A program made the position numbers and the translations under genes. Below are positions 46,452-55,507 of a DNA stretch of 64,000 bases, in pieces. The notes beneath the pieces are model-generated. The model was not told the DNA's origin, ran no database searches, and worked only from the letters and a program-made list of their open reading frames with translations. This stretch comes from an uncultured Lachnospiraceae bacterium. GTDB taxonomy: Bacteria > Bacillota > Clostridia > Lachnospirales > Lachnospiraceae. Position 1 is the stretch's first letter. Each line of letters starts with the position of its first letter. The DNA lies in NCBI GenBank assembly GCA_934364805.1, contig CAKRMH010000016.1:1-64000 (forward strand), given 5' to 3'.

Positions 46452-48128
46452 ATGTCTATTATATTACGTAATTTATTAAAACAGATAACGCATGATGAAA
46501 TTGTCTGCATTGCGGGAAAAAATGGACTGGATGCAAGGATTGAAAATGTGACCGTTATAGACAGCCCTGAAATCCTGGACTGGTTAAAGGGTGGGGAACT
46601 TGTAGTTTCGACAGGGTATGTGTCATATAACAATTCAGGACTATTAAATGGTCTGGTAGCCGGACTGAAAGAAAAAGGTGCAGTCGGCTTAGGAATAAAG
46701 GTAAACCGTTTCTATAGAAATGTGCCTGAGATATTGGTAGAAGATGGAGAACGACTTGATTTTCCGATTTTTGCAATTTCATATGAAATGCGGATGTCAG
46801 ATATTATGAAATTGGTATATGCAAACTTCTTTAGCGATTCCATGAACAAAATAGAAAAAGAGAATCTTCTTTATCAACAGGTGACAAAGGCTATTATTAA
46901 TGGAGAAAATATTAATGCAGCCACATTTAATATTTCTCTTGCTATGCAAAATCCGGCTTTGATCATCGACAGGGATTTTCGTTTGATCGCATTTGAAAAT
47001 CATGAGGAAAATCAGATTCATTTAGAAGATTTTTTAGTCTTATCAGAAACAGAACCGGTTTTTTCTCTAGCGGATGCACATAATCTCATGGACTATTATA
47101 AAGAAACGCAATTCAAATTTTATGAGATGAAACTTAATAATGGAAGGGAAAATATTGAACTGGCAGTAACACCGATTGAAATAGATAAAACGTTAAAGGG
47201 CTTTTTGTGCATTGCAGAGACCGTTTGTAAAATTTCAAAAGAAGAGTATTCAATATTGGAAAACAGTACGAAAATATTAGCAATTTATCTTTTTAAGCAA
47301 GAGCTTCATAATGAGAAATGTCGATATAGCAAAGACAGTTTTCTTAATAATGTACTCTTAAATCCAGATGGAGATGTGCAGATGATCCAGCACTATTGTG
47401 ATATCTGGGGATTTGATTATGTCAAAAAAAGAGTCTGCATATATTTTAAATTTGAACATCTGCTTAGCCTCCCTTTTTATCAAAAAAAAGAAATAGCCGA
47501 TACATACCAAAAGGCAATCAAGCACAACTCGGGAAAATGTGTGACCTATAATGTGCCTTTCCAGGATGGTTTTTTAACATATCAGCTTTATGGCGAAGAT
47601 ACAGCGAACGCTGTAATAAAAGCAGATACTATTGAGACGATAACGTATGTAATGTCCTGCTTTGATGGCAGTGGAATACACCCCAAAGTAAGTGTGAGTG
47701 CAATTGGAAAAAATATAAATCATATTGTGGAATCTTTTCGGCAGGCAGTGGAAGAAATCCGTTTAGGAGAAGTGATTTTCCCGGAGCAGAACATCTATTA
47801 TTATGAAGATATGATGGTTTACGATTTACTGGGAAATGCAATTCCATTAGATCATTTGTTATCGTTATATAATAGTACGGTGGCTTCTCTGGATATAGCA
47901 GACAGGAAGGGCGATACAGAATATCTGAAAACATTGGATGTGTATCTGGAGAATAATTGTAATGTGACAAAAACAGCGCAGGATCTGCATTTACATAGAA
48001 ATACTATGATGTATAGAATAGAACGTATTCAGGAAATTCTGCAGATGGATATAAAAAATCCAGATATTATTTTTAACCTGAGATTGGGAGTTCGGGCAAA
48101 ACGTATTATGAAATTATATAATAAATAG
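46452..48128 (+). CDS. pucR: PucR-family transcriptional activator of purine/ureide use
   Basis: 558 residues. N-terminal PucR domain (about 8-125) with LDARIENVTVIDSPEILDWL and GELVVSTGY, a GGDEF-like/GAF-like middle region, and the C-terminal PucR helix-turn-helix (about 490-552) with NVTKTAQDLHLHRNTMMYRI. PucR proteins activate purine or allantoin catabolic genes, often in response to pathway intermediates. It lies between the importer and the enzyme operon and is the obvious candidate to control both, and perhaps the purine operon at 16278. Confidence 0.88.
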   Translation: MSIILRNLLKQITHDEIVCIAGKNGLDARIENVTVIDSPEILDWLKGGELVVSTGYVSYNNSGLLNGLVAGLKEKGAVGLGIKVNRFYRNVPEILVEDGERLDFPIFAISYEMRMSDIMKLVYANFFSDSMNKIEKENLLYQQVTKAIINGENINAATFNISLAMQNPALIIDRDFRLIAFENHEENQIHLEDFLVLSETEPVFSLADAHNLMDYYKETQFKFYEMKLNNGRENIELAVTPIEIDKTLKGFLCIAETVCKISKEEYSILENSTKILAIYLFKQELHNEKCRYSKDSFLNNVLLNPDGDVQMIQHYCDIWGFDYVKKRVCIYFKFEHLLSLPFYQKKEIADTYQKAIKHNSGKCVTYNVPFQDGFLTYQLYGEDTANAVIKADTIETITYVMSCFDGSGIHPKVSVSAIGKNINHIVESFRQAVEEIRLGEVIFPEQNIYYYEDMMVYDLLGNAIPLDHLLSLYNSTVASLDIADRKGDTEYLKTLDVYLENNCNVTKTAQDLHLHRNTMMYRIERIQEILQMDIKNPDIIFNLRLGVRAKRIMKLYNK

Positions 48129-48195
48129 TGCACATTTTTAAAAAAGAGGTTAAACAATGTGCAATCTGTACTAAGAAAAGTATGAAGTGAAGCAA

Positions 48196-48252
48196 TATAA
48201 TAAAAATAGTTAGAGGCGACGAGGTTTCTTGGAAATTCTCGTCGCCTTTTTA
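48196..48252 (+). promoter_or_regulatory. Promoter and hairpin leader of ureide enzyme operon
   Basis: TATAAT (48196-48201) without a recognisable -35. AGGCGACGAG (48214-48223) pairs perfectly with CTCGTCGCCT (48238-48247), followed by TTTTTAT, 20 bases before the ribosome site. GTGCAC (48128) and ATGTGCAA (48157) lie upstream, similar to motifs before 43558 and 16090. Confidence 0.65.
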
Positions 48253-48277
48253 TAAAATTGGTCAGGAGGAAAAAAGT

Positions 48278-49042
48278 ATGGGTTATCCAGAAGATTTGTT
48301 AGGAACAAGAGCTATTGTAAAACCAGGGTTATGGGCAGTGATACCGGATACCGGACTGGTAAATAATAAAATTCCAGAGATTACGGGATGTTATAACAGT
48401 ATTGTTGCATCACCGAAAATGGGAGCTGGATTTGTTCAGATTGTGGTTGAAGGAAAAAAAGGTGGAAAAACAGTAAAACCTTATGCAAAAGCAGAGGGAA
48501 TAGAAAGTTTTATTTATCTGGTTGAAGGTGAAGCAATACTGAAAACAGAGGGAGTTGAAGAACAGTTTCAGGCTGGTGGATATGTATATGCGCCTCCAGG
48601 AGCGGGAATAGAATTTGAAATAGTAAGTGATCAGGCAAAACTGCTTTTGTATAAACAGAAGTATATTCCATATGAAAATTTAAAACCATATGCAATTGCA
48701 AAAAATATCAATGATATCGAATATCAGATTTATGATGGAATGAAAGAAGTACTGATTAAGGATTTTCTTCCAACAGATGATCTGGCATTTGACATGAATA
48801 TGCATATTTTAAGTTTTGAACCGGGAGCGTGTCACCCGTTTGTAGAAACTCATGTACAGGAGCATGGAGCATATGTTCTTACAGGAGAAGGGATGTACCT
48901 GCTGGATGATACATGGATGGGAATTAAAAAGAATGATTTTATGTGGATGGGAGCATATTGTCCACAGGCTGCATATGGAGTTGGAAGAGAAGCATTCTCA
49001 TATATTTATTCAAAGGATTGTAACAGAGATGTTGTTCTGTAA
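48278..49042 (+). CDS. allE: (S)-ureidoglycine aminohydrolase
   Basis: 254-residue double cupin that converts (S)-ureidoglycine to (S)-ureidoglycolate and ammonia. The C-terminal cupin has the Mn-binding set in order: Glu190, His192 and His196 in ETHVQEH, and Gln230 in CPQ, the same E-H-H-Q pattern as plant UGlyAH and E. coli AllE. N-terminal cupin about 45-125. Start of the five-gene enzyme operon; AGGAGG lies before the ATG. Identification is firm from motifs plus neighbours. Confidence 0.92.
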   Translation: MGYPEDLLGTRAIVKPGLWAVIPDTGLVNNKIPEITGCYNSIVASPKMGAGFVQIVVEGKKGGKTVKPYAKAEGIESFIYLVEGEAILKTEGVEEQFQAGGYVYAPPGAGIEFEIVSDQAKLLLYKQKYIPYENLKPYAIAKNINDIEYQIYDGMKEVLIKDFLPTDDLAFDMNMHILSFEPGACHPFVETHVQEHGAYVLTGEGMYLLDDTWMGIKKNDFMWMGAYCPQAAYGVGREAFSYIYSKDCNRDVVL

Positions 49043-49053
49043 AGGAGAATTAT

Positions 49054-50397
49054 ATGAAAATTCTGGTAAAAAACGCAAAGGTCGTAAGTGCTGAGAAGGT
49101 TGAAGAAAAAAATATATATATCCAAGATGAGAAATTTGTGAAAGATTTTGGAGAATGTGCGGATCAGATCATTGATGCAAAGGGAATGTATATGCTGCCG
49201 GGTGCTATTGATGTACATACACATGTAGAACAGGAATCAGATGTGGATAAGACTTGCGATGATTATTTTGAGGGCACAAGAGCAGCAGTATCTGGAGGAA
49301 CAACAACAATCGTTATGTTTGCAGTTCAAAGAAAAGGAATGCTGCCAATTGATCTGATCAAGGATAGAATGCTGTCTGCAAAAAGAAAGGCTGTATGTGA
49401 TTTTTCATTTCATTTACAGTTAACGGATATTACAGATGAAACACTAGCACAACTTGAAGAGATTATTAAAATGGGAATTTCATCTGTAAAAATATATATG
49501 GCAGGAGCTGGATTTACGGTTGGTAATACAAATATTATTAAGCTGATGAATTTATCAAAAAAACTTGGATTTTTAATTGAAGTACATGCCGAAAGTGATG
49601 AACTGGTTAACTTTTATAAGGATGAACTTGTAAAAGAAGGAAAGACGCAGATGAAATATTATGCGCCAAGCAGACCATTGATCTGCGAAACATCTGCGTT
49701 AGCACAGCTTAATGCGTATTCACAGGCCTTAAAATGCAAAATATATATTGTTCATCTTACGAGCAGGGAAGGTCTGGATATTTGTAAGAGTAGTAATGGA
49801 AGAATGATTGTTGAAACATGTCCGCATTATCTTACTTTTACATCAGATGTTTATGAAGAAAAAGGTCCAAGAGCGATTCAGTCACCTCCTGTTCGTAAGG
49901 AGGAAGACAAAGATGCCTTGTGGCAGGGAATTTTAGATGGAAGTGTGAAAACAGTAGGCTCGGATCACTGCCCATTTTATTTAAGGGAAAAGCAGTTGGA
50001 TGATTTCAGTAAGGTGCCATTAGGAACTCCTGGAATGGAAACGCTTTTACCGGTTGTGTATTCGGAAGGAGTTGCAAAAGGCCGGATTCCAATCACAAAA
50101 GTAGCAGAAGTATTAAGTGAGAATCCAGCAAAAATCTTAAATTTAGAACATAAAGGTAAAATTGAGCCGGGGTATGATGCAGATTTTGTGTTGCTGGATC
50201 CAATGGAAGATTATGTAATGACAGATGATATGGCAGTTACAACAGCGGGATATTCTACTTTTTCAGGAATGAAATTCTATGGAAAGGTGAAAGAAACATA
50301 TATAAGAGGACATCTTGTATATGCGGACAATGAGTTGAAAGTACCGAAGGGATTCGGACAATTTCAGGCGAGAAAACCAATTGATACAAATGTATAA
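49054..50397 (+). CDS. allB: Allantoinase (hydantoinase-family amidohydrolase)
   Basis: 447 residues, cyclic amidohydrolase with a two-metal centre: His55 and His57 in DVHTHV, carboxylated Lys146 in SSVKIYMA, EVHAES, ETCPHYLTF, and Asp304 in GSDHCPF. It opens allantoin to allantoate. The SDHCPF form is nearer to dihydropyrimidinase/hydantoinase than to E. coli AllB, so substrate choice rests on the neighbours, all of which belong to allantoin breakdown. Eleven bases after allE. GGAG precedes ATG. Confidence 0.82.
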   Translation: MKILVKNAKVVSAEKVEEKNIYIQDEKFVKDFGECADQIIDAKGMYMLPGAIDVHTHVEQESDVDKTCDDYFEGTRAAVSGGTTTIVMFAVQRKGMLPIDLIKDRMLSAKRKAVCDFSFHLQLTDITDETLAQLEEIIKMGISSVKIYMAGAGFTVGNTNIIKLMNLSKKLGFLIEVHAESDELVNFYKDELVKEGKTQMKYYAPSRPLICETSALAQLNAYSQALKCKIYIVHLTSREGLDICKSSNGRMIVETCPHYLTFTSDVYEEKGPRAIQSPPVRKEEDKDALWQGILDGSVKTVGSDHCPFYLREKQLDDFSKVPLGTPGMETLLPVVYSEGVAKGRIPITKVAEVLSENPAKILNLEHKGKIEPGYDADFVLLDPMEDYVMTDDMAVTTAGYSTFSGMKFYGKVKETYIRGHLVYADNELKVPKGFGQFQARKPIDTNV

Positions 50398-50411
50398 AGG
50401 AGTTGAGGCAT

Positions 50412-51665
50412 GTGAAAATAAAAGCAAATGCGGATAATATTAAAACGTGGCTGAATGGAATGGCAAGATTCAATTCAACACCAGATTTTGGAACAACAAG
50501 AATACTTTTTACGAAGCCCGAAATAAAAAACCGCGAGTATGTAAAAGCGGAAATGAAGGCGTTAGGTTTGGAAGTGAAGGAAGATGCAATCGGTAATATT
50601 TTTGCAGTGCTAAAGGGAGAGGATGAAACGCTTTCGCCAGTCTGGACAGGATCACATATTGATACAGTACCGAATGCTGGGAATTTTGATGGAATGGCAG
50701 GTGTTGTGTGTGGAATGGAAGCACTCCGCATAATCCGCAAAAATAATTTGAAGCATAAGCGGGATATTTATGTAAATGTGTATACATCAGAAGAACCAAC
50801 AAGATATGGGCTGAGCTGCCTTGGAAGCAGGGCTTTGGCAGGTGAACTTCATTTGGAGGATACAAAAAAACTTTTTGATCAGGATGAAAAAAGTTTATAT
50901 GAGAAATTGGTGGAGTTAGGATATGATACATCTAAATTTAAAGACATTCCAAGAAAACAAGGTCAGGTGTTTGCAACTGTAGAACTTCATGTGGAGCAGA
51001 ATAACCGGCTGGAACAAGGGAAAAAGTCGATTGGGATTGTAAAAAGCATTTGTGCTCCATCAAATTATACAATTACGGTACATGGGGTACAATCTCATGC
51101 AGGTGGAACATCCATGGAGGAACGGCGTGACGCATTTATGGCAGTTAGCGAGATGGCATTGTCTTTAGAACAACTGGCAAAGAATTGTCCAAGCGAATAC
51201 AATACGGCAACCATTGGTGTAGTAAAAGTTATTCCGGGTGGAGTGAATGTTATTCCTGGTCAGGTAGAGTTTTCAGTTGATATACGTGATTGCACCAAGG
51301 ATACAAAGGATACACTTATTAGAAACATGTTTTGCAGCTTTGATAAGATCGCAAACAAAAGAGGAGTTACATATGAAGTACGAAAAGAAAATGATGATGT
51401 TCCATTGGTATGTGATTCCAAAATTGTGAAGCTGATCCAGAAAAAATGTGACAGGGATGCAGTAAGTTATGAGACACTTATTAGTGGACCGTACCATGAT
51501 ACTTTATTTATTGGCCGATTTGCACCATCGGCAATGATATTTGTGCCGAGCAGAAACGGTATAAGCCATAGCCCGGAAGAATGGACGGATTATGAAGAGT
51601 TAGAGACGGGAGCGAATATTTTATCCGAAGTGTTATTAGATTTAGCAAATTTAGAAGAAATATAA
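50412..51665 (+). CDS. Ureidoglycolate amidohydrolase (M20-type)
   Basis: 417 residues, M20/hydantoinase-carbamoylase family with metal motifs GSHIDTVPNAGNFDG, ELHVEQ and dimerisation-domain SHAGGTSMEERRDA. The catalytic loop reads SEEPTRYGLSCLGSRALAG (Glu127, Glu128, Pro129): the SEEPTR form that I associate with ureidoglycolate amidohydrolases, rather than the DEEGVRF form of allantoate enzymes such as the paralog at 52669. Would release glyoxylate, carbon dioxide and two ammonia from (S)-ureidoglycolate. GTG start 50412 chosen with AAAGGAG nine bases ahead; TTG 50403 is too close to that site. Confidence 0.78.
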   Translation: MKIKANADNIKTWLNGMARFNSTPDFGTTRILFTKPEIKNREYVKAEMKALGLEVKEDAIGNIFAVLKGEDETLSPVWTGSHIDTVPNAGNFDGMAGVVCGMEALRIIRKNNLKHKRDIYVNVYTSEEPTRYGLSCLGSRALAGELHLEDTKKLFDQDEKSLYEKLVELGYDTSKFKDIPRKQGQVFATVELHVEQNNRLEQGKKSIGIVKSICAPSNYTITVHGVQSHAGGTSMEERRDAFMAVSEMALSLEQLAKNCPSEYNTATIGVVKVIPGGVNVIPGQVEFSVDIRDCTKDTKDTLIRNMFCSFDKIANKRGVTYEVRKENDDVPLVCDSKIVKLIQKKCDRDAVSYETLISGPYHDTLFIGRFAPSAMIFVPSRNGISHSPEEWTDYEELETGANILSEVLLDLANLEEI

Positions 51666-51675
51666 GGAGAAAAAA

Positions 51676-52629
51676 ATGAAAGTTAGTTTATTAGAGCCTA
51701 TTGGAATTTCAAAAAATGTATTAGAAGAGTTAGCGGAGAAATTAGTAAAAGAGGGACATGAGTTTACCTATTATGATACAAAAACAACAGATATGGAAGA
51801 ATTGAAACGAAGGACAAAGGATCAGGATATTGTGATGATCGCAAATAATCCCTATCCGGCAGAAGTTGTTGATTCGTCAGATAAACTGAAAATGATATCG
51901 GTCGCATTTACAGGAATTGATCATGTCGGTGTAAATGCATGCAAAGACAAAAATATCATGATATGTAATGCAGCTGGATATTCGAATCAGACAGTAGCTG
52001 AGCTGACCATTGGAATGGCAATTACTGCGCTTCGAAATTTGGTTGAGGCTGATCGGAGAGTTCGCAAACAGGGAACAAGTGCAGGTATTGGTGGGCGCGA
52101 AATAGCTGGAAGAACGGTTGGTATCGTAGGACTTGGAAACATTGGTCTTACGGTAGCAAAACTTTTTCAGGCGTTTGGAGCAAAAGTAATTGCATATAAC
52201 AGAAGCAGATCACAGGAAGCAGCGGATTTAGGAATTGAATATAAGACCTTAGATGAGGTTATGAAGGAAAGTGATATTATTTCCGTACATCTGCCATTGA
52301 ATGATAGTACACGTGGCTTTATTAGCGCAGATAAGATTGCATTGATGAAAAAAGATGCGGTGTTCATTAATTGCGCAAGAGGCCCTATTGTGGACAATGC
52401 TGCATTGGCAGAGGCATTAAAAGCTGAAAAAATTGGATATGCATGCATTGATGTTTATGATATGGAACCACCAATTCCAGAAGATTATCCATTACTAAAT
52501 TGTCCTAATACATTTTTGACACCGCATCAGGCATTTATTTCGGAAGAGTCAATGGTCAGAAGGGCTCAGATCGTATTTGATAATGTGTATGCATATATCG
52601 ATGGAAAACCGATTAATGTATGTAAATAG
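51676..52629 (+). CDS. D-2-hydroxyacid dehydrogenase, likely glyoxylate reductase
   Basis: 317 residues. NAD-binding VGIVGLGNIGLTVAKL and the full catalytic triad: Arg235 in NCARGPIVD, Glu264 in DMEPP, His284 in TPHQ. Members reduce glyoxylate, hydroxypyruvate or other 2-oxo acids. Placed between two ureide amidohydrolase genes, it most simply reduces the glyoxylate they produce to glycolate and regenerates NAD(P)+. Oxidation of ureidoglycolate to oxalurate, done by the unrelated AllD in E. coli, is the other possibility. AAGGAG precedes the ATG. Confidence 0.82.
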   Translation: MKVSLLEPIGISKNVLEELAEKLVKEGHEFTYYDTKTTDMEELKRRTKDQDIVMIANNPYPAEVVDSSDKLKMISVAFTGIDHVGVNACKDKNIMICNAAGYSNQTVAELTIGMAITALRNLVEADRRVRKQGTSAGIGGREIAGRTVGIVGLGNIGLTVAKLFQAFGAKVIAYNRSRSQEAADLGIEYKTLDEVMKESDIISVHLPLNDSTRGFISADKIALMKKDAVFINCARGPIVDNAALAEALKAEKIGYACIDVYDMEPPIPEDYPLLNCPNTFLTPHQAFISEESMVRRAQIVFDNVYAYIDGKPINVCK

Positions 52630-52668
52630 AGCAGCTAATTTTCTTTAACCCATTAGGAAGTGAGAGTT

Positions 52669-53904
52669 ATGATTCATGCAGAGAGAATTCAAAAAAGGAT
52701 AGAAGAAATATATAATTGTGGGGAAAAAAAAGACGGGACACATTCACGCATTGCCTTTTCGAAAGAAGACGAAGCGGGAAGGAAAATATTCGCACAATAT
52801 TTAAGAACTGCTGGTGCAGAGGTACATTATGATTCCGCAGGGAATATGATTGCTCATTTTAAAGGCAGCGATGAAATCCTTCCTGCAATTATGATGGGTT
52901 CGCATATGGATACGGTTCCGAATGGAGGGAAATACGATGGCGTATATGGTTGTGTTGGACCTCTTGAGGTATTACAGGCTTATCAGGAGAAGGGAATTAG
53001 TCTGAGACATCCGGTGGATATTATCGTTTTTGCAGACGAGGAAGGGGTTCGGTTTGGAAAAGGAATGGTCGGTTCTATGGCTATGTCAGGTCAGGAACTT
53101 GATGATTTTTTGCCAGAGGATAGAGATAAAGATGGACTTTTTCGACAGGATGTAATGAAAATATATGAAGTGGAGTTTGCGGATCTTGCAAAAGCCAGAC
53201 GTAATGCGGAAGATGTACAATGTTTTATAGAGTTACATGTTGAACAGGGAAGAAATCTGGAACGAAGGGAATGCCAAATTGGTGCTGTTACAACAATTGC
53301 AGGAGTCAGCAGGTATCTGATAACGGTAAATGGCGAAACAAATCATTCGGGTTCAACTATGATGGAAGACAGAAGAGATGCACTGGTTGGCGTGTCAGAA
53401 TTTATTCAGCAGATTCCTGGAATAATCAAGGCAAATGGTAGTAAATACGCAGTTGGAACAGTGGGAAAATTAAAAGTAGAACCAGGAGCTATGAATGTAA
53501 TTCCAGGTAAAGTAGAATTTACGCTTGAAGTGCGGGAGCAGACAGACCCTGGGAAAATTGAGTTGGAAAATATATTATTCTCATTGTTGGAAAGCATTTG
53601 TAATGAACAGGGACTGACATATTCGTTTCAAAGGCTTGTTTCGTATAAATGTGCTCCTATGGATCAACAAATTGTTGGGAGAATTACAGAAATATGTAAA
53701 CGGAAATCTATAAAAAGCATGGAACTTCCAAGTGGAGCATTTCATGATGCGATGTTCATGTCACGGGTATATCCAACCGGAATGATTTTTGTCCCGAGTA
53801 TAAAGGGAATCAGTCATGCACCACAGGAGTATACCAGATTGGAAGATCTGGCTGCTGGTTGTGAAGTTTTATACGATTTAATACTTGAGATGGATAAAAT
53901 ATAA
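52669..53904 (+). CDS. allC: Allantoate amidohydrolase (M20-type)
   Basis: 411 residues, M20/carbamoylase family: GSHMDTVPNGGKYDG, ADEEGVRFGKGMVGS (Asp123, Glu124, Glu125, Gly126), ELHVEQGRNLE and NHSGSTMMEDRRDA. The DEEGVRF motif suits allantoate amidohydrolase, which yields ureidoglycine, carbon dioxide and ammonia; N-carbamoyl-amino-acid hydrolase is the alternative. Last gene of the enzyme operon. ATG 52669 follows AGGAAGTGAG. Substrate assignment depends on operon context. Confidence 0.82.
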   Translation: MIHAERIQKRIEEIYNCGEKKDGTHSRIAFSKEDEAGRKIFAQYLRTAGAEVHYDSAGNMIAHFKGSDEILPAIMMGSHMDTVPNGGKYDGVYGCVGPLEVLQAYQEKGISLRHPVDIIVFADEEGVRFGKGMVGSMAMSGQELDDFLPEDRDKDGLFRQDVMKIYEVEFADLAKARRNAEDVQCFIELHVEQGRNLERRECQIGAVTTIAGVSRYLITVNGETNHSGSTMMEDRRDALVGVSEFIQQIPGIIKANGSKYAVGTVGKLKVEPGAMNVIPGKVEFTLEVREQTDPGKIELENILFSLLESICNEQGLTYSFQRLVSYKCAPMDQQIVGRITEICKRKSIKSMELPSGAFHDAMFMSRVYPTGMIFVPSIKGISHAPQEYTRLEDLAAGCEVLYDLILEMDKI

Positions 53905-53992
53905 AAAACAGTTGAAATCTGTTTCTAATGCAGGTATCTTATATATCATGTGTATCAGCACGATGTAATAAGCATGAGAGGGGAGCATATAT

Positions 53993-55381
53993 ATGATAGC
54001 TGCATTAAAAAAGAAATATATCGGGGATAAAGCCTTTTATAAAAATTATTTATTGCTGGCACTGCCAATGATCCTTCAGAATGCGATTACGAATCTTGTA
54101 AGTTTTCTGGATAATATCATGGTTGGTCAGCTGGGAACGGAGCAAATGTCAGGAGTGGCAATTGTGAACCAGCTGATTTTTGTTTATAACCTGGCAATTT
54201 TCGGGGCTGCATCTGCGGCAAGCATTTTTGGCGCACAATATTATGGAAAAGGCGATCATAAGGGGCATATGTATTCGTTTCGCTTTAAATTATATGCGAC
54301 GCTTCTTGTAACTGTGGCAGCCATGATATTATTCAAAGCAAAAGGAGCAGATCTGATCTCCCTGTATCTGACGGATACCACAGGGAATGGGGCAACCGAA
54401 GCTGCCTTGCAGTATGGACTGGAGTATCTGGCTGTTATGATGGCGGGGCTGATACCGTTTGCTATGAATCAGTCTTATGCAACCAACATTAAGGAAACCG
54501 GACAGACGTTTGTGCCGATGATCGCAAGTTTTGTAGCTGTCGGAACGAATGCTGTGCTGGATTATCTGCTGATTTTCGGAGTTGGACCGATTCCAAAACT
54601 GGGAGTCATGGGAGCAGCGCTGGCTACGGTGATGGCACGTTATATCGAAGCCCTGATCGTTATAATCTGGGCACATGCACACAAATCCAAAAACCGGTAC
54701 CTGCATGGTGCGTATACAGGATTTGGTGTGCCAAAGGCAGAACTAAAGGGTATTCTGATCAAAGGATTCCCGCTCATGCTGAATGAAGTGTTGTGGGCAG
54801 CAGGAATGACTGCGGTAACACAGTGCTATTCGGTCCGGGGACTTGAGGTTGTGGCTGGATTGAATATTGCTACGACGATCACAAACCTGTTTAATATTGT
54901 ATATATCCAGCTTGGAGCATGCATCAGCATTGTTGTTGGGCAGTATCTTGGAGCCGGAAAACTGGAAAAGGCAAAGGATGCCGACAACAAGATGATCGCA
55001 TTCAGCGTTTTCTGCTGTGCAGTGGTAGCGGCCGGGATGTTTCTGATAGGTGGATTTTTCCCGAAAATCTATAATACGAGTGCGCAGATCAAGGAACTTG
55101 CGACCAGTTTCATTGCAGTTTCTGCGTTGATCATGCCGTTTTGTTCCTTCAGCCATGCATCGTATTTTACACTTCGTTCCGGTGGAAAAACGCTGGTTAC
55201 CTTTTTATTCGATTCCGTTTTTACATGGGTCATTGTTGTACCGACTGCATTCTTGTTCGCACACTACACCGCTCTTGGAATCGTCAGCATCTATTTCTTT
55301 GTTCAGGCAACCGAAATGATCAAGGTAGTGATCGGCTATTTCATGGTGCGGAGCAATGTGTGGCTTGTACAGATGGTGTAA
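53993..55381 (+). CDS. MATE-family efflux transporter
   Basis: 462 residues, twelve membrane helices, beginning YLLLALPMILQNAITNLVSFLD. Distinct in sequence from the MATE gene at 32886. AGGGGAG before the ATG. Next to a TetR gene 126 bp downstream, which may or may not control it. Codon composition returns to the GC level of the flanks after the AT-rich ureide cluster. Confidence 0.9.
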   Translation: MIAALKKKYIGDKAFYKNYLLLALPMILQNAITNLVSFLDNIMVGQLGTEQMSGVAIVNQLIFVYNLAIFGAASAASIFGAQYYGKGDHKGHMYSFRFKLYATLLVTVAAMILFKAKGADLISLYLTDTTGNGATEAALQYGLEYLAVMMAGLIPFAMNQSYATNIKETGQTFVPMIASFVAVGTNAVLDYLLIFGVGPIPKLGVMGAALATVMARYIEALIVIIWAHAHKSKNRYLHGAYTGFGVPKAELKGILIKGFPLMLNEVLWAAGMTAVTQCYSVRGLEVVAGLNIATTITNLFNIVYIQLGACISIVVGQYLGAGKLEKAKDADNKMIAFSVFCCAVVAAGMFLIGGFFPKIYNTSAQIKELATSFIAVSALIMPFCSFSHASYFTLRSGGKTLVTFLFDSVFTWVIVVPTAFLFAHYTALGIVSIYFFVQATEMIKVVIGYFMVRSNVWLVQMV

Positions 55382-55450
55382 TATATAAAATCTATGGTTG
55401 GGCAGATCCTTCAAAAATCTGTCGCAAAACAATTGATAAAAATAAACCTA

Positions 55451-55497
55451 TTGACAAATGGCTGGAATGCGGTAAAATATAACAGTGCTATATTTTA
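55451..55497 (+). promoter_or_regulatory. Promoter with palindromic operator for TetR gene
   Basis: TTGACA (55451-55456) and TAAAAT (55473-55478). The palindrome TAAAATATA (55473-55481) / TATATTTTA (55489-55497) with a 7-bp centre overlaps the -10 and start, as for a self-repressing TetR protein. Confidence 0.65.
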
Positions 55498-55507
55498 AGG
55501 GGTTGCT

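Noticed and set aside
49054..50397. Dihydropyrimidinase of pyrimidine breakdown
   Set aside because: The SDHCPF motif allows it, but no other pyrimidine-reduction genes are present and all neighbours fit allantoin use.
43650..53904. Cluster as the anaerobic urate pathway of gut bacteria
   Set aside because: None of the ygeX, ygeY, ygfK or xanthine-dehydrogenase-type genes is present; the set matches allantoin breakdown.
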